A stretch of DNA of 64,000 nt from Mycolicibacterium sp. P9-64. Its GTDB lineage: Bacteria > Actinomycetota > Actinomycetes > Mycobacteriales > Mycobacteriaceae. Position numbers and translations under genes: made by a program. Below the pieces are notes generated by a model that saw only the letters and a program-made list of their open reading frames with translations, had not been told where the DNA came from and ran no database searches. The DNA is taken from assembly GCF_008329605.1 (NCBI RefSeq), contig NZ_NPKO01000001.1, positions 744,001 through 808,000 of the forward strand, written 5' to 3'. Shown here piece after piece: positions 44,990-52,533 of this stretch. Numbering within the stretch: position 1 is the stretch's first letter; every line of letters begins with the position of its first letter.

Positions 44990-45049
44990 TGTCTAACGCT
45001 TGACAGACAACGCGCGACGCGCGGTTGAATGATCCAGGTCACACCCCGG
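44990..45049 (+). promoter_or_regulatory. Conserved promoter module, copy 1 (MFS gene)
   Basis: TGTCTAACGCTTGACAGACA (44990-45009; TGTCT/AGACA arms, embedded TTGACA) is followed by AATGATCCAGGTCACA (45028-45043; Crp-like AATGA-N6-TCACA) and CCCCGG. A second copy with the same spacing lies at 47274-47333. Confidence 0.7.
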
Positions 45050-45081
45050 CGCGCCAGCCCTCTCGGGGAGGACAGAAAGCG

Positions 45082-46461
45082 ATGACTTCCGTGCACCCAA
45101 CGAGTGAATATGCCGATAGTGCATTCCGCATCATCAGCCGTCGACTGCTTCCGCTGTTCCTCATCGGTCAGCTGCTGATGAACATCGACCGATCGAGCAT
45201 TTCCTATGCAGCGCTACAGATCAACGAGACGTTGGGCATCTCCGCCGAGATGTTCGGCCTGGCGGCAGGCATCTTCTTCATCGGCTATGCGCTCTTCGAG
45301 GTGCCCAGCAATCTGGTGCTGCAGCGCGTCGGCGCCACCAAGTGGATCGGCATTCTCGTCTTCGGGTGGGGAGTGGTGACCGCACTACAGGCCTTCGTAC
45401 CGAACGGCGAGGTCCTGATCGGGCTGAGATTCCTGATGGGCGCCTTCGAGGGGGGATTTACCCCAGGGGTGATATACACGATCACCCTGTGGCTTCCGTC
45501 TGCGCAACGGGGCCGGGCGCTGGCGTTGACTCTTCTTGCCGTCCCGCTCGCTGGCATGATCGGCGGCCCGATCGCGGGATTGCTGATGGGCCTGCAGTGG
45601 CTCGGGCTGGACGGCTGGCAATGGTTGTTTCTGATGGCCGGTGGGGCCACCACGGTGTTCGCGATCGCCTGGTTCCGGCTAGTGCCCGCCGGTCCCGAAG
45701 CTGCGGGGTGGCTTCCCGCCGCCGAACGCGCTGCGCTAAGGCACAGTCTGGAACTCGAGCGCGAGGCCCAGGCGTTGGACCCGCACAGCAGTAAGAGCTT
45801 TCTTCACGCCCTGCGGACGTGGCCGGTATGGGTGTACACCCTTACCTATTTCACGATCTGCGTCGGCTACTTCGGCACCTTCTTCTGGCTGCCACAGATC
45901 ATCAAGAAGGGCTTTGCCTCGGTCTCGACGTTGGAGAACGGTCTGCTCGCCGCGATACCGTTCGTCATTGCCATGGTGACGATGACGGTGCTGGGCCGCA
46001 GCCAGGATCGCACCGGTGACCGGCGCTGGCACCTCGCAGCGCTAGGCATCGTCTCGGCTCTCGCACTTGCATCGAGCCTGCTGGTCTCGTCGCATGTCAT
46101 CGGGTTCGCCGCGCTCTGCATCGCGATCGCGTGCGCGCTGACGTTCATCGCCTTGTTCTGGGCATCGCCGATGAGTGTGCTGACCGCTACCGCGGCGGCG
46201 GGCGGCATCGCCCTGATCAACTGCATGGGCAACCTCGGTGGCTTCGTCGGGCCCTACTTTGCGGGAATCCTGGCCGGTGAGAATCACGAATTTGCCAGGG
46301 CGACAGCATTCTTCGCGGGATCACTGCTGATTGCCGGTATCATCCCCGTGTTCTTCAAGGGGTTGTTCCCCAGCTTGAGTGACATCGCGCGACGCACCGA
46401 ACTGGTGCGCGAATCCACCGAGGTGGCCGAGCCCCGCTCGATCGTCGCCGACCCTCGCTAG
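45082..46461 (+). CDS. MFS transporter, anion:cation symporter type
   Basis: 459 aa with 12 predicted membrane helices and the ACS/tartrate-permease style core GYALFEVPSNLVLQRVGATKW. The ATG at 45082 has GGAGGA upstream. Family members import organic anions such as dicarboxylates or aromatic acids with H+. Divergent from the CoA-transferase operon and followed by a perfect palindrome that likely ends transcription. Confidence 0.88.
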   Translation: MTSVHPTSEYADSAFRIISRRLLPLFLIGQLLMNIDRSSISYAALQINETLGISAEMFGLAAGIFFIGYALFEVPSNLVLQRVGATKWIGILVFGWGVVTALQAFVPNGEVLIGLRFLMGAFEGGFTPGVIYTITLWLPSAQRGRALALTLLAVPLAGMIGGPIAGLLMGLQWLGLDGWQWLFLMAGGATTVFAIAWFRLVPAGPEAAGWLPAAERAALRHSLELEREAQALDPHSSKSFLHALRTWPVWVYTLTYFTICVGYFGTFFWLPQIIKKGFASVSTLENGLLAAIPFVIAMVTMTVLGRSQDRTGDRRWHLAALGIVSALALASSLLVSSHVIGFAALCIAIACALTFIALFWASPMSVLTATAAAGGIALINCMGNLGGFVGPYFAGILAGENHEFARATAFFAGSLLIAGIIPVFFKGLFPSLSDIARRTELVRESTEVAEPRSIVADPR

Positions 46462-46469
46462 CCATCCGT

Positions 46470-46497
46470 CCCGCAGTTCGGCGCGCCGAACTGCGGG
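46470..46497. terminator. 28-bp perfect palindrome after the MFS gene
   Basis: A palindrome without mismatch, 8 bp past the MFS stop; arms start CCCGCAGTTCGGC. Probably a terminator hairpin, though a protein site cannot be excluded. Confidence 0.6.
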
Positions 46498-46579
46498 AAA
46501 CCTCCTGGCTCGGCCGTCGATTCTGCCACGCTCGGTGCGTGGACCAGTCGGCGTTCCACTCCGAAGGAGGGTTGAGGCA

Positions 46580-47254
46580 GTGAAGCCGTTCTTGAGCAGT
46601 GCCGACCTCGACATGACCCGCTTCTTCGACGGGGCCAGGCCGGTCACCTTCGCGCCGGGAGCGTGGATCGCCGACGTCGAGTTGCTGAAGGACAACGCGT
46701 TCCTGATCACCGCGGGTGTCATCCGCATCTCCATCCTGACCTCCGACGGGCGGGAACGGCTGTTGTTCTACGGCTCCGCGGGGTCGATCATCGGTGACTA
46801 CATCACCTTCGGGGACCTCGCCCACGTTCCGCTCGGCACCCAGGTACATGCGATCTCGGCGGTGGAGGCACTCAGGCTGCCGCAGGCGCGGTTGCGCGCC
46901 GCATGCGCGCAAGAACCGGAAGTGCTGTTGGCCCTTCTCAGTTGGGCCTACGGCAAGATCGCCGCACTCATCGAACAGCTCGAATCGGCGACGTTCCGCG
47001 ACACCACTGCGCAGGTGGCCGCCTTGTTGGAGGCGTTCGATGCCGAGAGCAGGCGTGCCCGTGACTCGCGCACACTACTCGATCTGACGCATCAGCAGAT
47101 CGCATCCGCGACCGGACGCACGCGAGTGTCCGTCACGTACGCCTTGAACAAGTTGCAGCAGGCCGGCGTGATTGCGCTCAAACGCGGTCATGTCGACGTG
47201 CTCGATCCCATGTGGCTGGCACGGATAGCTACCGAAGGCCTTGAGGGCCAGTAA
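46580..47254 (+). CDS. Crp/Fnr-family transcriptional regulator
   Basis: 224 aa from the GTG at 46580, with GGAGG 9 nt upstream. N-terminal cyclic-nucleotide-binding fold (GVIRISILTSDGRERLLFYGSAGSIIGDY) and C-terminal winged helix (LDLTHQQIASATGRTRVSVT YALNKLQQAGVI region). No N-terminal Cys cluster of the FNR type is seen. The recognition helix has GRTRVSV instead of the usual SRETVSR. It stands between the two copies of a Crp-like promoter module and is the obvious local regulator of both. Confidence 0.88.
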   Translation: MKPFLSSADLDMTRFFDGARPVTFAPGAWIADVELLKDNAFLITAGVIRISILTSDGRERLLFYGSAGSIIGDYITFGDLAHVPLGTQVHAISAVEALRLPQARLRAACAQEPEVLLALLSWAYGKIAALIEQLESATFRDTTAQVAALLEAFDAESRRARDSRTLLDLTHQQIASATGRTRVSVTYALNKLQQAGVIALKRGHVDVLDPMWLARIATEGLEGQ

Positions 47255-47273
47255 TTTTCCAGATCCGCGCGAC

Positions 47274-47333
47274 TGTCTAACGTTTGACAGACATCGCCTC
47301 CGGTGCCGGTGAATGATTCACATCACACCCCGG
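47274..47333 (+). promoter_or_regulatory. Conserved promoter module, copy 2 (five-gene operon)
   Basis: TGTCTAACGTTTGACAGACA (47274-47293) and AATGATTCACATCACA (47312-47327) followed by CCCCGG, same order and 37-bp spacing as copy 1 at 44990-45049. Confidence 0.7.
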
Positions 47334-47349
47334 TGAGGACCGCCGGTGA

Positions 47350-48201
47350 ATGTTCAGAAAGCGATTACCCCTCTTGCAATCAACGAGTGATTCCTTCGCC
47401 GACGGCGCAGTGAGCGTCCTGCACCTACCACTGGTTCTCGACGGCCGCATCGCGGCCTACCCCGCGGCGCTTCGGGGCGAGGCGATGGTCAACCTCTATC
47501 TGCTCCGCGAAGGGCGCACCGCGCTGTTGGTCGACACCGGCTTCAGCTCACACCAGGACGACGTGCTGCGTTGGCTAGACGAGCAGCTTCCCGCCGGACA
47601 CCAACTGTCGGTGATCACGTTGCGGGAGAGCGAATTCGACTCGGTCTGCAACGTCATCCCGATTGTCAACCGGTTCAACGTCACGACGGTCTTTGGAGCG
47701 CAGTCGCAGGGGATGATCTGGTTTGGGTTCCGTCCCGACGCCAGGCTCGAAGGGCGGGCGACGAGCGTGCCCTACACCACGGTTCGGCAAGATCCGATCA
47801 CCGTGCTCGACAACCCGTCCCGCACCATCTCCGTGATTCAGCCTGCGCTGCGACTGCTGACCACCCACTGGCTGTACGACCCGCTGTCGTCGACGCTGTT
47901 CACCTCCGACGCGTTCGGCCACCTTCCCGGCGCCGGGGCCCGGGATGTCGACGCCGACGAATTGCGGAAGTACCTCACCACTACGCGTTACTGGTGGCTC
48001 GCGGGCGCCCGTACGCAGTCGATTGTCGACTGGCTCGAGTCGTTGTTCGCGACCTTCCGCGTGGACCGGATCGCGCCGACCTACGGGCCGTTGTTGGAAG
48101 GTGCTGCCGTCGGCAGGACGATCGATACCTACAAGAGGGTGCTGCGCGACCTCGCCGATATGCCGAATGCTGCCCCTGAGATGGGAAGGGTTCCCGCATG
48201 A
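47350..48201 (+). CDS. Metallo-beta-lactamase-fold protein, degenerate metal site (1)
   Basis: 283 aa. The ODP/flavodiiron-like MBL core is suggested by NLYLLREGRTALLVDTGFSS, followed where HxExDH is expected by TLRESEFDSVCN, which lacks both flanking His. Later LFTSDAFGHLPG keeps the conserved Asp, and RIAPTYGPLL has Thr-Tyr in place of the usual His. So it may not bind the di-metal centre. First gene of the Crp-controlled operon; overlaps the next gene by ATGA. Confidence 0.75.
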   Translation: MFRKRLPLLQSTSDSFADGAVSVLHLPLVLDGRIAAYPAALRGEAMVNLYLLREGRTALLVDTGFSSHQDDVLRWLDEQLPAGHQLSVITLRESEFDSVCNVIPIVNRFNVTTVFGAQSQGMIWFGFRPDARLEGRATSVPYTTVRQDPITVLDNPSRTISVIQPALRLLTTHWLYDPLSSTLFTSDAFGHLPGAGARDVDADELRKYLTTTRYWWLAGARTQSIVDWLESLFATFRVDRIAPTYGPLLEGAAVGRTIDTYKRVLRDLADMPNAAPEMGRVPA

Positions 48202-49004
48202 CCATCTTCGAATCTGCGGCCGGCACTGCCGTCGTCGGACCACTTCCGTTGCCCCGCATACTGGCTCCGGGGATCTACTGGCTAGGCGGATGCCTGCGCC
48301 AGCCGTACAAGGGACAGGTGTTCCACTCGTACAACTCGGTTTTCGTCATCGCAGGTGACCAGAGGTCGCTGGTGGTGGAGACGGGATTTCCTGGCGACAT
48401 CGATCTCATCGAGGCACAACTCGACGGGCTCGCCGGACTCATCCCACCCGTGGAGTACGTATTCGCCACCCACCCCGAGACGCCACACGCCGGCGGGGTG
48501 GGTCGACTCCTCGCCAAGTACCAAACGGCCACGGCGATCGGGGGTGTCCAAGATCTTCACTTGGTGTTCCCACAGTTCGCCGACCGAATCGAGGTACCCA
48601 CCTACGCGACCCTGAATTACGACCTAGGGGGTCGCACATTTTCGATCGTCGCCGGGGTCATTCGCGATCTCCTCCCGACGTACTGGGGCTTCGACGATGT
48701 CACGCGGACACTGTTCCCCGGTGATGGATTCGCCTTCAGCCACTATCACACCGACGGACATTGCGGGCTGGTAGCCGAAGAGGCGAGCTCGCTGGACCTG
48801 CCCGACATGACCGCACTCTTCGCCGAACTCGCGCTGTATTGGACCAGGATGACCGACGTCGAACCCTATTTGACGGAGCTGGATTCACTGCTCAACCGTC
48901 TGGACGTCCAGCTGATAGGACCGACACACGGGCTCCCGATCACCGACTTGCCGCGGACCGTGCCCGCGGTGCGCGAGGGATTCCGGCTCGGAGCCCGCAC
49001 CTAG
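48198..49004 (+). CDS. Metallo-beta-lactamase-fold protein, altered metal site (2)
   Basis: 268 aa. Same architecture as the gene before it: SYNSVFVIAGDQRSLVVETG, then YVFATHPETPHAGGVGRL, where HPETPH resembles HxExDH with Pro in place of Asp. It keeps LFPGDGFAFSHYH and IGPTHGLPI (late His). Probably able to hold metal better than its partner. The two could form a heterodimer. Translationally coupled to the upstream gene. Confidence 0.78.
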   Translation: MTIFESAAGTAVVGPLPLPRILAPGIYWLGGCLRQPYKGQVFHSYNSVFVIAGDQRSLVVETGFPGDIDLIEAQLDGLAGLIPPVEYVFATHPETPHAGGVGRLLAKYQTATAIGGVQDLHLVFPQFADRIEVPTYATLNYDLGGRTFSIVAGVIRDLLPTYWGFDDVTRTLFPGDGFAFSHYHTDGHCGLVAEEASSLDLPDMTALFAELALYWTRMTDVEPYLTELDSLLNRLDVQLIGPTHGLPITDLPRTVPAVREGFRLGART

Positions 49005-49060
49005 CCCTGAACAGCGCACCCTACGTCTGTTCGTGAGCCCAACGAGAAAGGTCACCAACC

Positions 49061-50071
49061 ATGCGCGATGGAATGTTCGTCTTTGACAACGTCATTCACA
49101 TGTACGATAACAAACCCGACAATCTGAATCCGTCCGGTCAGTTGACCGCCCGCAACTTGATCGGCATGGGAGAGTTGTTCTCCAACAAGAAGTATCCGGC
49201 CAACGACCACTTCCTGGACCAGGAGCTCAGCGTCGAGGAGGCCGGCCGCATCCTGTTCGAGGACTCCGACACTGATATCGCGATGGCTCAAACCGTGCCG
49301 CTCTTCGGGTGGTGGAAGGACGGTTTCTCTCCGGCGCGCCGCCAGTGGGCGCTGAAGGAGGCGTACCCCGACCGGATCCTCTTCTGCGGTGGCGTCGACC
49401 CGCTCTACCAAGGTATCGACGGTTGCATCAGCGAGATGACCCGACAGGTGGAGGAGTGGGGCGCCGTGAGCTTCAAGTTCTATCAGGCGCACGACCACTC
49501 GCTCAGCTGGCGGATCGATGACCGCCAGATTGCCTATCCGATTTGGGAGAAGGCGCTCGAACTCGGAATCAACAACGTGCAGTTCCACAAGGGGGTGCCG
49601 TTCGGCACGGAGCGGATGGAACACATGCACCCGACCGACCTGCAGCAGGCGGCGTTGGACTTCCCGGACCTCAACTTCATCATCCACCACCTCGGTGACC
49701 CCTACATCGATGAGTCGATCAGCATCGCATCGCGCAATTCGAATGTGTGGCTGGCGCTTTCGGCCTGGATCAACATCTATCCGATCATGCCGCGCGAGGC
49801 ACTCAAGCGGCTCGGCAAGGCTTTGATGTACGTCGGACCGGACCGGCTACTCTACGGTTCGGAAGCTTTCGTGTGGCCGAACGTACAGGGCTACCTCGAA
49901 TTGTTCATGGACCTCGAGATGCCCGAAAACCTGCAGGAGGACTACGGCTTTCCCCCCATCACCCGGGAGGACAAGCGAAAGATCCTGGGCGAGAACTACG
50001 CTGGGCTGCTCGGAATCGATGTCGGTCAGACTCTCAAAGCCATCCACGGCTCCGACGATCGGACCCCCTGA
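49061..50071 (+). CDS. Amidohydrolase-2 family protein (ACMSD-like)
   Basis: 336 aa from the ATG at 49061. Amidohydrolase-2 fold with NVQFHKGVPFG, FIIHHLGDPYIDES and LLYGSEAFVWPN, the last in the position of the conserved metal Asp region (here Ser-Glu). The N-terminal HxH is replaced by VIHMYD. Relatives are ACMSD and gamma-resorcylate decarboxylases. Metal ligand changes make the reaction uncertain. Third gene of the operon, 2 bp before the NifU-C-like gene. Confidence 0.82.
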   Translation: MRDGMFVFDNVIHMYDNKPDNLNPSGQLTARNLIGMGELFSNKKYPANDHFLDQELSVEEAGRILFEDSDTDIAMAQTVPLFGWWKDGFSPARRQWALKEAYPDRILFCGGVDPLYQGIDGCISEMTRQVEEWGAVSFKFYQAHDHSLSWRIDDRQIAYPIWEKALELGINNVQFHKGVPFGTERMEHMHPTDLQQAALDFPDLNFIIHHLGDPYIDESISIASRNSNVWLALSAWINIYPIMPREALKRLGKALMYVGPDRLLYGSEAFVWPNVQGYLELFMDLEMPENLQEDYGFPPITREDKRKILGENYAGLLGIDVGQTLKAIHGSDDRTP

Positions 50072-50072
50072 C

Positions 50073-50501
50073 GTGTCGACCACCACGCGGTTCACCGCCA
50101 GGGACGTGCAGGCCGCCGTCGATGCGGCGATTCACCAGCACCTCGGGCGATTCCTCGATTCGCACGGCGGTGCGGTCGCCGCAGCCACGGTGTCCGAAGC
50201 TGGCGACGTCACGCTGCAGTTCGACGGCGCCTGCCGGGCCTGTCCGGCCGTTGCCGCGACGTTCCACGGCAAGGTCGCGCCACTGATCCGACAGGTTGAG
50301 GGCGTGCGTAGCGTCAACGCACCCAACGTGCACGTCGCGGAGGTAGCGGTCGAACGTATCCTGTCGATCAGCACGACGTCCGGACGGCCCGGGCTGCGGA
50401 CGAGTCCGGCCGCGGATCCCGGGGATGGGCCCAAGATTCCGATTCAGGTCAACGTCGGGCCGATCCGGCCGCGTTCGGCTAGGCACGGAGGTGGCTCGTG
50501 A
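50073..50501 (+). CDS. NifU C-terminal-like Fe-S scaffold protein
   Basis: 142 aa from the GTG at 50073. NifU-C-type domain: HLGRFLDSHGGAVAAATVSE, FDGACRACPAVAATF with CRAC (CxxC), then a polar tail. Such domains hold or transfer an Fe-S cluster. The tail after residue ~100 is not part of the family. GTGA overlap with the next gene. Confidence 0.75.
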   Translation: MSTTTRFTARDVQAAVDAAIHQHLGRFLDSHGGAVAAATVSEAGDVTLQFDGACRACPAVAATFHGKVAPLIRQVEGVRSVNAPNVHVAEVAVERILSISTTSGRPGLRTSPAADPGDGPKIPIQVNVGPIRPRSARHGGGS

Positions 50502-50947
50502 CCGCCGCCCACATGTACGAGCGGCTCGCCACGATCACCGACGCCTTCGCACAGGAACTTCTCGACGCCACGGTCACCAGGGCCGAGGCGAGGGGACAAC
50601 GCTCCGCGATCTGCATCGTCGATGCGGCAGGGGAGTTGAAGGCCTTCCGCAGGATGGACGGTGCGGCCAAGCTCGCCGTCCAGATCTCGCAAGACAAGGC
50701 GTACACCGCGGTGGCCTTTGGCATGCCCACCCACGCGTGGCACGACTTCATCAAGGACGATCCTCCCCTGCGCGACGGAATCGTGCACACGGCCAGGCTC
50801 GTCGTGTTCGGCGGCGGCTATCCCCTCGCCGTCGGTGGCGAGATCATCGGTGCGATCGGTGTTTCCGGTGGCCACTACACCGACGACATGGCGGTCGCGG
50901 AAGCCGCTGTCGAGCTGATCACCGACCGCACGTCTGCCCTGGCGTGA
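50498..50947 (+). CDS. GlcG/HbpS-type protein
   Basis: 149 aa, full family length. Motifs ICIVDAAGELKAFRRMDGAA, ISQDKAYTAVAFGMPT and GGGYPLAVGGEIIGAIGVSGG are typical of the GlcG/HbpS (DUF336) family, some of which bind haem or cobalamin-derived cofactors. Last gene of the operon. Confidence 0.88.
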   Translation: MTAAHMYERLATITDAFAQELLDATVTRAEARGQRSAICIVDAAGELKAFRRMDGAAKLAVQISQDKAYTAVAFGMPTHAWHDFIKDDPPLRDGIVHTARLVVFGGGYPLAVGGEIIGAIGVSGGHYTDDMAVAEAAVELITDRTSALA

Positions 50948-51000
50948 TCAACACGAGATAACACGAGGCCCGCACCGGCAATGCATGCGGGACACATGAG

Positions 51001-51247
51001 TTGACCTGGCCGACGTGGTTGTCCAACAAGACATCGGGCCGTTGCCGAGCCTCCGCCAGCGATTCGACATCGTCCTCGACACCGCAGACACGTTGCCAGT
51101 CGAGCGGGCCCGAAAGCTACTCAAGCCCGGGGGCGAATCGTCAGTGTCCAGCCCACCCCAGCCCACCTCGCCCGAAGCGCGCTGCCGGGGCCATTTCGGG
51201 TCGTCATCGCCAAGGCGGTCACCGCGGATCTCGAGGAGGTGGCGTGA
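51001..51247 (+). pseudogene. Remnant of a medium-chain (zinc-type) dehydrogenase, frameshifted
   Basis: The frame at 51015 reads QRFDIVLDTADTLPVERARK and then LLKPGG, the cofactor-domain end of MDR oxidoreductases. After CCCGGGGG near 51130 the sense moves one frame: GRIVSVQPTPAHLARSALPG followed by PFRVVIAKAVTADLEEVA and TGA at 51245-51247. One G lost in the G-run explains the break. No N-terminal part exists upstream, so this is a decayed fragment. Confidence 0.65.
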
Positions 51248-51442
51248 GCCGCATTCGCCGTTATGCGAACCGATCCGGCGTCCCCGTTCGATTACGAACT
51301 CGAATCAACTGCGGCCCTGCGGCCCAAATGAAAACGGTGCCAACCGGCTGAGTTGCTAGGTCTGACAGAAATCGCAGGTCACCGTATTACCGCGTCACCT
51401 TCTCTACGACAGGGTTGCGGCACGGCGACACTGCGTCGGGTT

Positions 51443-51448
51443 TACGCT
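51443..51448 (+). promoter_or_regulatory. -10 box of the SDR gene
   Basis: TACGCT ends 8 nt before the ATG at 51457, consistent with a leaderless or very short-leader mRNA. Confidence 0.4.
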
Positions 51449-51456
51449 GCCTAGCC

Positions 51457-52257
51457 ATGGGTGCGCTAGAAGGCCGGGTTGCGTTCATCACCGGAGGAGC
51501 ACGCGGGCAAGGGCGCGCGCATGCCCTGGCGTTGGCCGCCGAAGGTGCCAACGTCGTCATCGCCGACGCACCACGCCCGATGAATTTGACGTACCCACTG
51601 GGCACCGAGGATGACCTCCTGGCCACGGCCAAGGAGGTCGAAGAACTCGGCGCGGTCTGTCTCCCGATCACGTTGGACGTGCGCGACGGCGCCGCAGTGA
51701 GCGCGGCCATCGATGAAACCGTAAGCAGCTTGGGCAGTCTGGACATCCTGGTGGCCAACGCCGGGGTGGTGAGCACCGGGCGGCTCGACGAGGTGACCGA
51801 CGAGACGTGGCACCAGCTCGTCGACACCAATCTGACAGGTGTGTTTCACACGTTGCGTGCCGCCATACCGGTGATGCGACGGCAGCGTTTCGGCCGGATC
51901 GTCGTCACGTCGTCGATGGGCGGCCGGATGGGCATCCCGGAGCTGGCGCCCTACAACGCCACCAAGTGGGGGGTCATCGGGCTCGCGAAGTCGGTGGCCC
52001 TTGAGGTCGCCAAGGAGGGCATCACGGTCAACGTCATCTGCCCGACCACGGTGCACACGCCGATGGTGCAGCCCGTGGGCGTCGACGGCGTCCCCGATGA
52101 GTTCGTCCGCAGGATGATGAAGGCCAACCCCATTCCGCAGCCGTGGATCGAAGCCGAGGACGTCAGCCGCGGCCTGCTCTATCTCGTCACCGATTCGGGC
52201 GTCATCACCGGCAGCGTCCTCGAGATCGCCCTTGGCGGCAGCGCACGACTGCATTGA
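51457..52257 (+). CDS. SDR oxidoreductase, mycofactocin-coupled type
   Basis: 266 aa from the ATG at 51457. Classical SDR motifs: AFITGGARGQGRAHALALAA, LVANAGV, VVTSSMGG and YNATKWG (catalytic Tyr/Lys). GARGQGRAHA and the insert DLLATAKEVEELG are typical of mycofactocin-coupled SDRs, which use a non-exchanging NAD(H). Probably oxidises an alcohol; substrate unknown. Confidence 0.88.
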   Translation: MGALEGRVAFITGGARGQGRAHALALAAEGANVVIADAPRPMNLTYPLGTEDDLLATAKEVEELGAVCLPITLDVRDGAAVSAAIDETVSSLGSLDILVANAGVVSTGRLDEVTDETWHQLVDTNLTGVFHTLRAAIPVMRRQRFGRIVVTSSMGGRMGIPELAPYNATKWGVIGLAKSVALEVAKEGITVNVICPTTVHTPMVQPVGVDGVPDEFVRRMMKANPIPQPWIEAEDVSRGLLYLVTDSGVITGSVLEIALGGSARLH

Positions 52258-52313
52258 CCAGTACCGAAACATGGCTCCCAGCCCGGTCCGAGGTGGCCAC
52301 GAGGTTGGCCGCC

Positions 52314-52319
52314 TACGGT
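52314..52319 (+). promoter_or_regulatory. -10 box of a small membrane protein gene
   Basis: TACGGT ends 7 nt before the ATG at 52327, predicting a leaderless mRNA. Confidence 0.4.
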
Positions 52320-52326
52320 TCCGGTC

Positions 52327-52512
52327 ATGGTGACGAGTGCTGGCGTGATCGCCCCCTACGGTGTCGAGATCGCATTCTTGGTGGCGAGCGTCGCTGCCGC
52401 CGTCTTCGCCGGGATCGTCGCGATGGAGGTGCAACGCCGGCCGTTCGTGTGGGCGGTCATCGGTTTCGTCACCGTGTTCGTGGTGACCAGCGCCGTTCAC
52501 ACGGCGCTCTGA
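52327..52512 (+). CDS. Small two-helix membrane protein
   Basis: 61 aa with two hydrophobic helices (IAFLVASVAAAVFAGIVAM and VWAVIGFVTVFVVTSAVHT). No known domain. Supported by a good -10 box at leaderless distance. Convergent with the esterase gene, 21 bp apart. Confidence 0.55.
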   Translation: MVTSAGVIAPYGVEIAFLVASVAAAVFAGIVAMEVQRRPFVWAVIGFVTVFVVTSAVHTAL

Positions 52513-52533
52513 GATCTGGCGTGCGCGGACGGT

